Shown in pieces: positions 47,046 to 58,302 of a DNA stretch of 64,000 nucleotides. The notes below the pieces were generated by a model that was given only the letters and a program-made list of their open reading frames with translations, did not search any database and was not told the origin of the DNA. The stretch spans positions 24,639 to 88,638 of the forward strand of contig JAKCWW010000273.1 in assembly GCA_026260175.1 (NCBI GenBank). The letters are read 5' to 3'. How positions within the stretch are numbered: position 1 is the first letter of the stretch; each line of letters opens with the position of its first letter. The stretch is from Reticulitermes lucifugus (taxonomy: Eukaryota; Arthropoda; Insecta; Blattodea; Rhinotermitidae). The position numbers were made by a program, and so were the translations under genes.

Positions 47046-48536
47046 TTCCCGTCGTTCTCATGTCCCTCTGTGACAGGTGGAGAGGGGAAGGGAAGGGGTG
47101 ATATTTCTTCTTTCTTTCAGTCAATACGCAAGATACAAAATAAAAGCAAGGAAAGAGACATACAGGGGGAATTCTGGCGGATGCTTCACATTCTGAAGAA
47201 GAGTGCTATTTCTTTTTCGTAAAATTAAATTTATCACCTCGTGCCAGATGTACCGTGCTTTTACTTAGAACAGTGGTTCATCGAACGTAAATGACAAGTT
47301 TTGTTTCGAAATTTGATGTTATTAGAGATAACCCTAAGGCACATATTCCAATAGTTAAGTAGTTACCAAAATTTTATTCATATTCCGCAAAATTTTTGCA
47401 ATTTAATCGTAAGGATTAGATTTCAGTTTGTGTTGCCTATAGGCAAGTTGCTGAATTGTTCTCTAGACCTTCATAGAAATTGTCAGTTCTGTTTTTTCTG
47501 TAGGTATGAATTTAAGCTCACATTTATTGAAAAGTGGAATGTACCACATTTTGTCACTTTCTGCTAAAGATCATATGCGGTAAATGGCACACATTGAAAA
47601 GAAATTCCGTTAAAAAAATTTTGTTAAATACTCGTGATTTATTTCCATTCACCTTATCTAAAAATCTTCAATAATATTTAAAACTTATTGTAACAAATAC
47701 TAATGGGTCTACATATATTGTCAACAAGGAAAAAGTATTTGCAGTAAACCTAAATTCATAAAACGAACCCAGACTGGTATCTACAGAGCGTCTCGCCCAC
47801 TTTTGCCCTCAACATTGGCAGCTGTCGCGCTGCTTTATGGCCTACGAAGTCTGCATCCGCCGGAAGTTTCAAGAGTCCCTGTTTTCCCTGCCCTTGCTGT
47901 TACCTCGTTTCACAGAAGAGTTTTGAAGTTCCGAGCTGCAGATTCTAAGCAGGCCTCGTAACTTGAGAAAATATTTCTCGACACATGACAGAGCTGTCTT
48001 CTTGAATTCACAATTCCTCTTCGAAAATTGTCTGTCAATTTTTAGCAGAAAGTGAGTTGCTCTTCATTCCCCCTTTTTCTACTAATTTCAGGAGTAATTT
48101 AACTTAACGGACCCCATTTGTTTCTCAAGAGCGTGAGCCTTATTATGTTTCGCTCATGCAATGAAACTTTAGATCACGTAAAGTCAACTTCACTATCGAA
48201 ATGGGGATTTTTAATGCGCACACCTGTCGTTTTTGCTGTTACTTTTCCTACTTAATGTCAATCACATATTACCCAAGAGAATTACAATTTTCCCTATTTT
48301 ATTTTGTCCAGATTTGAAGTTGTGAATTGATTACCATCGTTGTGTTTATCTTTCTTTCACCGCAATATTTTGGCGATATATTTTTGCAATACTTTCGGGA
48401 ACATTTTTTCAATGACACTTGTACCTCGCAAAATACTCGTATTGAAAATGGAAACTCTTTGACAAATGGAAAACTTTTCTAAGACGCAGTATACTACTCT
48501 ATATGAAAGACTAGACATATGCACGCACACATACAC

Positions 48537-48556
48537 ACAAACAAACAAACAAACGA
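48537..48556. repeat. (ACAA)n microsatellite
   Basis: Four to five ACAA units. Confidence 0.8.
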
Positions 48557-49704
48557 CTGAGCTAAGTCTGATTTTACGACGTAGGTAAGATGACATATTC
48601 TCGGCTGTCTTGCATTGCCTATCCAGTCTCGTATATCCCTATTCTCTGTAGCTTCCTTCGTTGGAATTACGACGAAAGAGAAAAACCTGTCTTGTTTACC
48701 AAGAAAAGAAGTTACGTGGTCTAAACTTAGGTATTTCTATTCTTCGTTTTCAGGTTTTATTTGAAGAATTTATAAATCAAACGTATGTTGTAGCAGTAGT
48801 CACACAGTACACGGGTATCAAATTGTGGTCACTGAATTGACGACAGAAGAGACAAAAATGGATATTGAATTATGCCCATTTGGCTAAACTTTTTTGATTC
48901 TTTCATAACATGACAGAACTGACGTTTGTTTAACAGATGCGATCTGAAAATGATAAATTTTTATCCTATAAAAGGCTAATAAGTAAAACGTTTTTTTAGA
49001 TTGTTATAAAAAAGGGATTTTCCATGTAATTGCCTGCAAGCAAGGGCGAAATCAAAACTACCCGCTTTCTGGATGATTGCTTAGTAGTAAAATTTCTATA
49101 ACAAGTATATGCAGCTCAACAGTCAAGTATTATCCAAATTTTAGTTGTATCCTTTAAGATGTAAATAATTCCTAACATATTGCAAAATGCAAGCTTTGAC
49201 ATGACTGATGTAAGATTATCCTTTACCTATTTATTATGCTGTATCATCTTCAGAACTTGCTCTTGTCTTACTTTGTCCCTTCGTCCCTCTTCTTACTTTT
49301 ATTCTTTCCCTTTCCCCTCAACAGCCCCTCATTGCCACGCTTAATTTACCAACTGTCACAATATTCCAAACCTTGAGACCTTAAATTGAGAAAAAGAGAG
49401 TGAAGAAGAAGAACGCATATAATGGTAGACTTTGTCGGGCTCAGAAGCTCTGTTTATGGTATGAAGTATGAGCATTGCTGCCTACAAGAATATAATAACA
49501 CAGATACACATATAATCAATCATTTTGCATGCTCACATCGTGCAAGTTCTCTAGCCATCTGTACTTAAGCAGGTCTGCAGAAGAATGTAACTTATTTAGA
49601 GACTGCTGGCCTCACTGAAGGCAGTGTGATGTAATATCTGCATCTTAAATAAACAGATAAGTGCAGCTTACACTAGTCTTTGTCAGAAAAGAACACAGGG
49701 TTAC

Positions 49705-49760
49705 GCATCTCGAGCCCTGAATCTCTGGATTCGAATTCTTTTTGAGGCAACGCAGTAAGA
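49705..49760 (+). repeat. tRNA-like SINE head fragment
   Basis: 'ctggattcgaattc' (near 49727-49740) resembles a B box, and 'gagccctgaatc' precedes it. No recognisable SINE body follows, so it may be an old, unclassified copy. Confidence 0.3.
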
Positions 49761-50174
49761 CTGTGTTTTTTTTTACCTGTACATTACGAGGCCTTGACAT
49801 TTTAATATGGTATTTTAGCATCTAAAGAAGTATACGCACGTATACGTGGTATCTTTTGTTGAATTACAGAAATCATCCTCTCCAGATCTGTATACGGACG
49901 CGATCGATACTAATATCGAATAATTCTAATGGTAATTCATGAAGGTATATGTGTGGGGAGGTGTAGTTCCAGCTCATTCTTAACCTCGGTACTAGATGGA
50001 GATGAGGGGTCAGCTTCACACCCCGGCCACTCTACTCAGAGGAAAAAACCCCCTGTTATCCACAGACTAGAAGGCTGAGTGAGCCCCAGGGCTGGTCTTG
50101 TCTAGCTGGGAATTGAAGCGTGTTTATTCTGTTGTCCAGCCTTCAGGCTAGGCTTCTCATACTGAGTAAGACTG

Positions 50175-50227
50175 ATATATATATATATATATATATATTT
50201 ATTTGTTTGTTTGTTTATTTGTTTATA
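50175..50227. repeat. (TA)n joined to (TTTG)n/(TTTA)n
   Basis: A run of about 12 TA units followed by tetramers ttgtttgtttgtttatttg. Confidence 0.9.
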
Positions 50228-50462
50228 TTTTATTTAATGATACTCTCAGTAAATCAGAATATATGGCATTGAATGTTAGGTTGCTTTGTGAATAACGATT
50301 TTGGAGGAATCTAAAGAAAGCGACAATGATCTAATCTGGAGTACTGTACCAGTATTCGCCGCGAGGGACTGGGGCAAATAACTAAAATCCTCATATTCGG
50401 AATGTTGATCTCTCGAATACAAGTCAGAAACGTTAAACCTTGTGACACCTTGTTCAATAAGG

Positions 50463-50628
50463 CAGGGGTGCACAAATTTTACAAAAATCTACGAGCCACC
50501 TCAAAATTCTAGGGACTAGAAATGTGACATAAAGCAATTTTCATGCTGAGAATTCACAAATATTAGGCGCTACCCTAAAAAGTTTGTTCGCTACGGAGGG
50601 GCAGACGCCTAGGTATTGTGCATCCCTG
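50463..50628. mobile_element. hAT-type MITE, copy 2 (166 bp), with target duplication
   Basis: The left end CAGGGGTGCACAAATTTT and the right end (reverse-complemented CAGGGATGCACAATACC) form terminal inverted repeats. Flanks caataagg and caataaag match at 7 of 8 positions, the 8-bp duplication expected for hAT. Interior blocks ('aaaaatctacgagccacctc', 'tgacataaagcaattttc') align with copy 1 at 629-791. The better-kept duplication suggests this copy is younger than copy 1. Confidence 0.75.
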
Positions 50629-50636
50629 CAATAAAG

Positions 50637-51170
50637 CGTGTACAAATTGCTGCTGGCTTCAAATAGAATTTAGTGCTGTCTTCCTGCTTACGTTCAGACA
50701 TTCCCTGTGCTGAGTTAAGGCAATGGAGGGCTGAAAGATCGAGCCTGTGACAAAGTGATGCGTGCCCCAAGGACCTAGAGCTCATTTCCGACTTGAAATT
50801 AAATAGTAGCTCAGCGTCTGTAGTGCCGCTGCACAACCACTGTCCATTCGACACGGATTTCAAACTTACACTTTAATAAGCAACCTTTGGCCTTCTACAA
50901 AGAATCGGAGCTCAAAAGAAAAGAGTCAACCGCTGTAATTTCAACTCCTGTCACGTTGGGTGATGGAATTTAAAAGAAAAAGTGTTGGAATTTGATGCTA
51001 CTGTTCTGCTAGTGTCTTAGGGGTGGTGTATTTTCAGAGACGTTGTATTTTACTAGGAGTGTGTTGCGGATGCTTCAATTTGTGTAAAAATATTATTAAC
51101 TGTGTATTCAACCCTTTAAATCTTAGTGGTATATGTTTCCAGGTCTAATAGTGAAACTCTGCAATTTTAG
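50637..51170. other. Unassigned stretch
   Basis: No gene or known repeat recognised; the 84-codon minus-strand frame at 50609-50863 starts beyond the MITE and has no domain. Confidence 0.45.
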
Positions 51171-51686
51171 GCGCGTTTGCAAAATTACGAAGAGCGGCTA
51201 TTAGTTTCGTCATGTCTGTCTGTCCGTCTGTCTGCCCGCATGGAACAACGCCGCTCCCACTGGACGGATTTTCATGAAATTTTATATTTGAGAATTTTTC
51301 GAAAGTCTATCGAGAAAATTCGAGTTTCATTAAAATCTGACAAGAATAACGTGTACTTTACATGAATGCCTATGTACATTTCTGTTAATATCTCGCTAAA
51401 TTCTTCTTAGAATTAGAAATGTTTCAGAAATCAAAACACACATTTTATGTTCAATTACTTTTTTTTTTCCAAAAAGCGTACCTTTTATGAGATAATGTGT
51501 AAAACTATGGTAGAGCCAGACGGGCCACAGATGACAATAGTGCTGCGCAGAAAATGTGCCCTTTGCATGCTGGATAACTGAGGCAAAATACAGACACGTA
51601 TTATTTAATATTTATTGTTTTTCCACGGCTGCAATTGTGATGCTAACGCCCCTCAATGTAACGTTATACGTAATTGCCTGTCTTGT
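51171..51686 (+). mobile_element. 'MEQ' interspersed repeat, copy E (near full length)
   Basis: Runs from gcgcgtttgcaaaattacg to attgcctgtcttgtt, about 516 bp. The frame 51177-51365 gives MEQRRSHWTDFHEILYLRIF and then KSIEKIRVSLKSDKNN, a conceptual peptide recurring in pieces in other copies. I recall the same peptide from cockroach-type assemblies. No inverted terminal repeats, no poly-A tail and no clear target duplication were found, so the mode of movement is open. Confidence 0.8.
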
Positions 51687-54041
51687 TGCCAAAACTTTTG
51701 TTTATTGGTTTATACTCCGCGTCACACTTACAATAAGCAGCCATTATTTCCCCACACAGCATTTACCAATAATTTTTCCTGACGAAAGCACACTGTGCTT
51801 TCTGTGTGGTACAAACTGAAATTTTTATATAATGTAGATTGTTTTTGTTTTTCAAGCGATAATTTTGTTATTAAAATCAGAGTAATTATAAAAATAACTC
51901 TTCCTTTCTACAGAGCAGGTAAAGATATTTTAAACAGCAAACATGAATGGGGGGTTGTGGTTACCTTCACTGCCTGAACACTTTGCTCCCGAAAAAGTTT
52001 CCTTTCAAGTTTCCTTTGAATAGATAGTTAAAAGATCACAAAACCGAACTGCACCTTTTAAGGAAAAGGAAAATCGTTTTCGTTTGCTGAAAATTGAAAT
52101 GCGTTTCCGCGACTTTCCACTCCGTAACCTACTCACTATACTGACTGAAGTATTCCGGCTTCTTTGAATAATCCATTACCATTGTGAAACACTACTACTG
52201 CAGGAACTAAGAGTCTATGTTGTGCTACGTTGAGAAAAGAATCCGAGATTTTGCGTCCATCAGAATAAGGCAGTAAGAAACATAACTGCCATAACAAAAG
52301 CGTCGTTGAAATATTTATTCTGTTTCTCAAAATGCTGCCTCTATTCAGGCCACGGGAATAAGTCACATAATGTCCAGGAATTTTGTTCTCACAAATATTG
52401 ACCGCGATAAACATGTCATAACCTTAGCTAGTGATATGCGTTTTGTGCTGATTGACATAAGGGAAAGAAAGTGTAGGGGATTATAATATAAGGCAGTTAT
52501 CTCTTGTTGAACTGTAATGAAAACCTGAAAACCTGATTCTAGTAACAGCATGTGAGTTAGAAATAAGTTTAAAAAAAATTAAGTGTCGCCTGGGAAATAT
52601 TTACCTTGTTTTTGGTACAATACCCTACGAGGTGATTAAATGAATTTTTTAGATAAAGAAGGAAAGATATTTGGGCTGTGAGTGTGCTAGAACTACCAGT
52701 TCATGGGAGTTTTTAATACCTTTTTGCATAAATTATGTATGAAACATAATAAAAGCTTTATAAATTAAAAAAAATTATGTCATTCAAACGTCGAAGACAT
52801 TTCCTGATACACAAATCAAAATATTATTTAACGGAACTGAGTTAAATTTCTTACACAAACTGGAAATCATAAGGGAAATAATAATGACGTACAAAACCTT
52901 TTGATGCCTGATGTCGAGTTCAGAATAAAACACATTGTCTTATTTCTTGTAAGAATCTCGTGCTAGCGCCAAACTGTGTGGGATACAGTACAATGTAAGC
53001 AGTGTTGTAAGGTGATAAATTGGGCTCATATAGAAGCAAAAGTAGAGATGCTTAATTGAACTTTGACGCTTAATCAGTCACCACTACATGACGACGTATA
53101 TGGAAGGGAAAGTATAGTTTTAAGCATTCTTAACCCTGGCACTCTATGTAGGTGAGTGGTCATCGTCATGTCTTTAGGATAAGAGTCAGTGTGGCTGCAA
53201 GAAGCATTAGACCCTGAAGAGAATAGAGAAGATTGTTACAAAGCATCGAAATCCAGTGCTTCTCTCCAGTTTCTAGCCTAATCAGTGCATCAACAGCTCT
53301 CCAATAAACTTACATTTAGGCCTATATATGTATATCTTTATTTAACAGAGAGTAAAATAAAAGATCCTAAACTGAATCTTATCAATATTATCGGAATTTC
53401 TTCGTTAAATAAAAGCTCGTTTACCACTGTCTTTCCGAAACACTTTAATATCTGCATCGTGCCACATTTTAAATTAATTTAGCACTTATATTTTTAATAC
53501 AGTCTTGGTGGACAGATCCAGCTCGAAATTTTACTGTGGCGAAGGGATTTAACGTTGTAAACTTAGTCCAGTGCGGTTTTGCTATTACGTGGAACGGTGG
53601 GGTGTTAAGGGTTATGTGAGAACTGGCGCTGCGGGAGGTTTACTAGAGGGATGTCCGGAACGATAAGCACAGTTATCCCCACCCGCCGGGTGAAGGCGCC
53701 CCCGCTCGGTCAACAGGGGTCGTGGTCTTTCAGTTATTTGTCTCTAGAGGGAGTCGTAAGTGTGTGTTTAAAGTCATCGATTAGGTGGAGTATTGCCAAC
53801 AACGAATGAAGATATTCGATCGGGATTCCAAGCGGTGTACAGGTGATTATCACATATAATGTGCCTACAGTCATGCTGTCGTTAACTCCGCAGAGATCAA
53901 ATTGCATTACTTGGTCCCTTCACGTGCTGAAGCTACATTTTGTCCATGGCATGAATAAATTAATATAAATTTACTTGATAATTTTGTGACAAAAGTAACA
54001 GGAAAGTAAATGAAATGTGTCCCAAAGCACGCTCATTTTTA
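51687..54041. other. Unassigned stretch
   Basis: Includes a GC-richer patch near 53630-53740 with no recognised function. No gene or named repeat. Confidence 0.4.
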
Positions 54042-54510
54042 GGCGCGTTTGCAAAATTGCAAAAGCGACTATTAGCTTCGTCAGGTCTGTCCGTCCGTCC
54101 GTCTGTCCGTCTGCATGGAACAACTCGGCTCCCACTGGAAGAATATTCATGAAATTTGATATTTGAGTATTTTTTTGAAAATGTGTTGAGAAAATTCAAG
54201 TTTTATTAAAATCTGACAAGAATAACGGGTACTTTACATGAATACCTGTGTACATTGATGATAATGTCTTACTAAATTCTTCTTAGAATTAGAAATGTTT
54301 CATACAACACTTGTATAGAAAATCAAAACCCACGTTTTATACTCAATAAATTTATTTTTCGAAAATTTTGTCGTTTATGAGATACTGTGAAAAAATACGG
54401 TACAGCCAAACAGGCAACAGATGACAACAAAATACGGCGCATGCCATTTTCATGCTGGATATTTAAGGCTGCAGACACACACTCAGAATATGCGATACAA
54501 TACTCATTGC
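54042..54510 (+). mobile_element. 'MEQ' interspersed repeat, copy F (3'-truncated)
   Basis: Begins ggcgcgtttgcaaaattgc, then a pyrimidine-rich gtccgtccgtccgtctgtcc block, 'atggaacaactcggctccc', 'aaaatctgacaagaataacg', 'gtttatgagatactgtg' and 'aaaatacggcgcatgcc', and is lost after 'tactcattg'. Only about 2.4 kb from copy E and in the same orientation. Confidence 0.8.
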
Positions 54511-56384
54511 TTACATCAACATCGCGGCGGAAGCCTGAAATCAACTTTTTTTATTTTAACATTTCAATGTAACTGATTTCTTTATTGCCCCAGGACACGA
54601 CCTGTTCGAATGTCTTTCTATACCAACAAAGGACATTTTTTGTTTTAACAATTTCATACATCTACATATTTTTACATATGACCCTTCTTTATGTTCATGT
54701 GTTCTGTTTGAATTGCAAAACTGATTTGGCCTGACACTGGACTTAAAATTTATTTTGGAATGTCGAAATTGGCTATACATTGGACTGGAAAGCGTCCGCC
54801 TGACGAACGTATCAGCAAAGGACGGCGAGATTTTACCGTCACCGGCGCAATTCGGCCTTCCAGATATGAGACTTTTAGCATTATTTTTCATCAGCGCATC
54901 TTCGTGGCCATTGTCTCTTTTACAGTCTTTAGATTCTGAAGCCACGTCACTTGGACCGAAATTGAAGTTAGAATAGAAATGAAAAAAAGACTGGAAAGGG
55001 AAAAAAAAGAGAAATACGGAAAGAAGAACAGACTAGCTACAGCACAGAATCACAAGAGAATGAAGGAAAAAGAAAGAAAAATCTTTTTCCCCTTTTTGAC
55101 GTGGAGATGGATCATTTTTCAAAGCGGTGCTTTGCCCTTGCTACTGGATATGACATGCGCCTACGATGCGGGATTTTGGAAAGTTAAGGGGGTGTAGCAA
55201 GGGGAAATCGAAGCAACCCGTCAAACAAAAACTGGTGCGGGCTCAAAAGGAGATCAAGACAAGAGTATAGGCCTAGAATTGGCTTTTTAGAGGATAGAAG
55301 TGGAAGGAGAACGATTTTTCTCTTTTTTGTTCTGTCTTTCAATATATAAAAGACTTACTGAAGCTTCCATTTCATTCAGAAGTTAGTAAGGCGAAAATAA
55401 AATGAATACATTGTTGAATTCATGGCTGATGGATTTTCCGTTACGCGTTGCTTATTTAACAATTATAAAAAATACTACTAGAAATAGCTATGTATCCTCA
55501 AAAGGAGTATCTCTTGTTGATAGTCGTTTCCTCTCCCGAGGAAATCATCTGACTTTCCACATACAAAGGGCAGACATGCGTAAGCCTGCACGCACCGACA
55601 CACACGTTTTCTCTGTCCCTGTCTCTCTACCAAATGTACGCGCCTTCTCTGCTAAAGTCTCAAAATTCATTTAATTTCCTTGTAGAAGGTTTTAATTCAA
55701 TTTTTTTCATGTTCAGAGAGCTAGGTTTCGACCTTCAAAACTAACTCCCCTGGCTCAGTTCATCCGTCTTTCTTGCATGTTAATTGAAGAATACTTAGTA
55801 AATGTTTTGAGTTATCCAGGAGGGTTCTTACACCTGACATTGATTTATAAATAATTTTCTCTCAAAATCAAAACCTAAAGGTAAACTCCGTTCGTAATCC
55901 ACTTCGATGTATGTAATATAGAAATTTACGTCATAGTGGAAGTTATATGACGTAAACACTATAAAGACGACATAAAGCAACACAAACAAGTTAAAAATGA
56001 TATACGTGCAGAAAATACATAAAACGTTAGTACTCACTATCACACCCTCACTTTTTTCAAGACAAAGAATGTTCTTTATGAGCATCGTTCCTACTTGTAC
56101 TTGTTTCATTTAGACTGAAGTCTTGTCACAGACAATGAAAACCAGCTGGATGCCAAAGAGGGTATATATCATTACTTCACATCTGTCATACATTTTCAGT
56201 CCTGCCAACATAATTTTAATGTAAACTGACATTTCCTCTATTTTTTTCTAATTTTTACTAGCGTGCCCCTGCAGAAAATTCTACTTTATTAATACTTTTT
56301 TATTCCCGCATCACGCCGGAGGGGGGGGGGCTAGCATGGTTTTCCCCAGAGTGACAAGTATTGCATAACAGACTGCCGCAGAAA
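54511..56384. other. Unassigned stretch
   Basis: Contains a purine-rich block at 54978-55090 (frame starting MKKRLEREKKEKYGKK) and a G10 run near 56320. The 129-codon minus-strand frame 54556-54945 has no recognised domain. Confidence 0.4.
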
Positions 56385-56410
56385 CCGACTTGGATTCGAA
56401 CCCATGTATG
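56385..56410 (-). repeat. Isolated B-box-like sequence (tRNA-like remnant)
   Basis: On the minus strand TGGGTTCGAATCCAAG contains a perfect B box (GGTTCGAATCC). No A box or tRNA fold is seen around it, so it is probably a SINE remnant. Confidence 0.35.
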
Positions 56411-58102
56411 TAAAACCACAGATAACGGATTTTTAATTTTTATCTTACTAAAGAATAACTTTATTATTTACACTTTTTAGTGTCTGAGATACAGAAGATT
56501 ACGGACAGACTGATGAATTGTAGTTATGAATAAGGGTAATGTTCAAATATGCATTAAAATATTAACTGAAATGTTTGTTCAGTTTGGAAAGACCAGTTAT
56601 CTTACGGTAAATATTCATGCAGATGATCATACTAGCACATCATCAAGATATTATTCATAGAAAGGGCAATATTAAGTAACTTACTGCAAATTTTAAGACC
56701 CGCGTAATGAACTCCTATGAAACACAAGCATGAACAATTGTGTGTGCCATTTGACTGACCAGGGGCGCCAATAAAATTAAAAGCACACATTAAATATTCA
56801 CATGTAGGCACTGTGTTTAATTAATCGTAGAATGGTTGATATGTCGACGCAAGCTGAGGTCGGTACCGCCTCTCTTGTATAATATACGTCAGTAAGCAGC
56901 GTAGAAAAGTAGCAACTTTATGCATATTCATGCGGCCATTTCCCTTTCCGGATATATTGCTTCACCATACACCATACCACTTATCTGTCTCTCTTCTTTC
57001 CTGCACGATTTTCCATGTCATCCTGTGCTTCTTCTCTTTCTTTGTCTTGCAGCTTGTGACGGACAATATGATGATAGGCTGTTCTAACAAGAATTCTCTT
57101 CTTCAAACTTTTGTCTTGCGCCTAGAGTTGTGTCCACATTTTGCTCTATACTTGTGTACAATACAGGCTTCCAACCCCCCCCCNAAAAGAAAAGCATGAA
57201 ACGGAAGAATGGAATTCTTCTTTCCGGTGTCCATGGAAATGTTTCTTTAACAGTTTCCTTTTTATGTGTTCTGTAAGTAACGAGAGGAGTTGCCAGATGT
57301 TGGTTTTCTGCAGTGTCTACACTATAAAATAATATTCATCTCAGCCAAAATTTCTTATTTCCCTCTTCTTGGATTTCAACGGAGCGCGCTAAAGGTGTAT
57401 GATATAATTTACACAGTTAAATTTGCTGGATAGCCGTAAGTATTGCAACGAACATCACAATTATTTTGGTCAATGTCCTTCCTCTATATTCATTTCTTAA
57501 ACAAAAAGTTTGGAAAATTACTTCCGTCGCTGTCATCATATGTGATTAATAGGAGGTCACTATTTCTTTGAATCTGTTAACATCAGCTAGTTTCGATCAC
57601 TGAAACTTTCCATCCTTAAATCTGAAGAGAGAAAAACATCAGTTTGCGAAGCGATGTGTTTGAGAAGGAAAAACCCGTGATCATTGAAAACGGTAAATAT
57701 CTATGTTGGACCAAACATCAACACCCCTTAAACAACGCGGTAAAATTTATGAACAAATCTGGAGAGCTATGCAAGTTTAACAAACCCAGGATCTTGTACG
57801 ATCTTCTTGCGACTGTGCTTATAAATAACCTTTTCTGTTATCACAAATCCATTGCTTTCTTGTCTCGTCACATATTTTTCCAAGATTTAATGTCGTTTAG
57901 AATTAGCAGAATCTTTTTTAAATGCGACTTATTTAAGGGCTAGGAGGCGCAGGGTCTCCTCTGGCCCTTTCCTCATTCCAAGTAAATCTAATCAATATTG
58001 CTTACCTAACACATTCCTTGCGACATTTGTCTTACGATTTACATGCTATAATCTTGCGTCTGATTATTGCATCAGTTTGAATACATGCTTGACACATCTG
58101 TC
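56411..58102. other. Unassigned stretch
   Basis: Includes a C9 run ending in one ambiguous base (N at 57184). Frames 56930-57199 and 57644-57943 show no known domain. Confidence 0.4.
57184..57184. other. Single ambiguous base
   Basis: One N directly after a run of nine C, typical of homopolymer length uncertainty. Confidence 0.95.
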
Positions 58103-58145
58103 CTGATGATATCTCAATCGAAACCGTGAAAAAATATAGCTTTAT
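58103..58145 (+). repeat. Decayed hammerhead-like motif
   Basis: CTGATGA (58103-58109), 'tatctcaatc' (compare agatctcaagatc at 14 kb, apparently shortened) and GAAAC (58120-58124). Stem II is largely lost. Confidence 0.35.
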
Positions 58146-58226
58146 ATTGGCTATCAGTGATCAGATTTTGCCGAGTATTATTTCAGTTTACCACGGTTGT
58201 AAAATGAAGAATACTGTCTTCTAACC

Positions 58227-58302
58227 AGTGACGCCATATACTATGATAAAAATTACTGAGGTTTTTGAGTAACTTACTGCCTTCATCTTCAGGGTAGAAG
58301 AT
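58227..58302 (+). repeat. 'VTPC' repeat, decayed copy
   Basis: 'agtgacgccatatactatg' followed by 'aacttactgccttcatcttc' and 'agggtagaag' keeps the block order of the VTPC repeat. Confidence 0.5.

Larger units (their letters stand above)
44641..49704. other. Long unassigned stretch
   Basis: About 5 kb without recognised genes or named repeats, except a C-rich patch at 46775-47045 and an (ACAA)n tract at 48537-48556. Frames such as 46714-47073 (119 codons) reflect the C-rich composition. Confidence 0.4.

Noticed and set aside
46714-47073. 119-codon proline-rich frame
   Set aside because: Explained by the C-rich composition; no domain or exon context.
53211-53270. Hammerhead-like CTGAAGA..CGAAAT
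   Set aside because: No stem II pairing and the GAAAC block is altered.
54979-55197. Lysine-rich frame (MKKRLEREKKEKYGKK)
   Set aside because: Purine-rich low-complexity DNA; no conserved motif.
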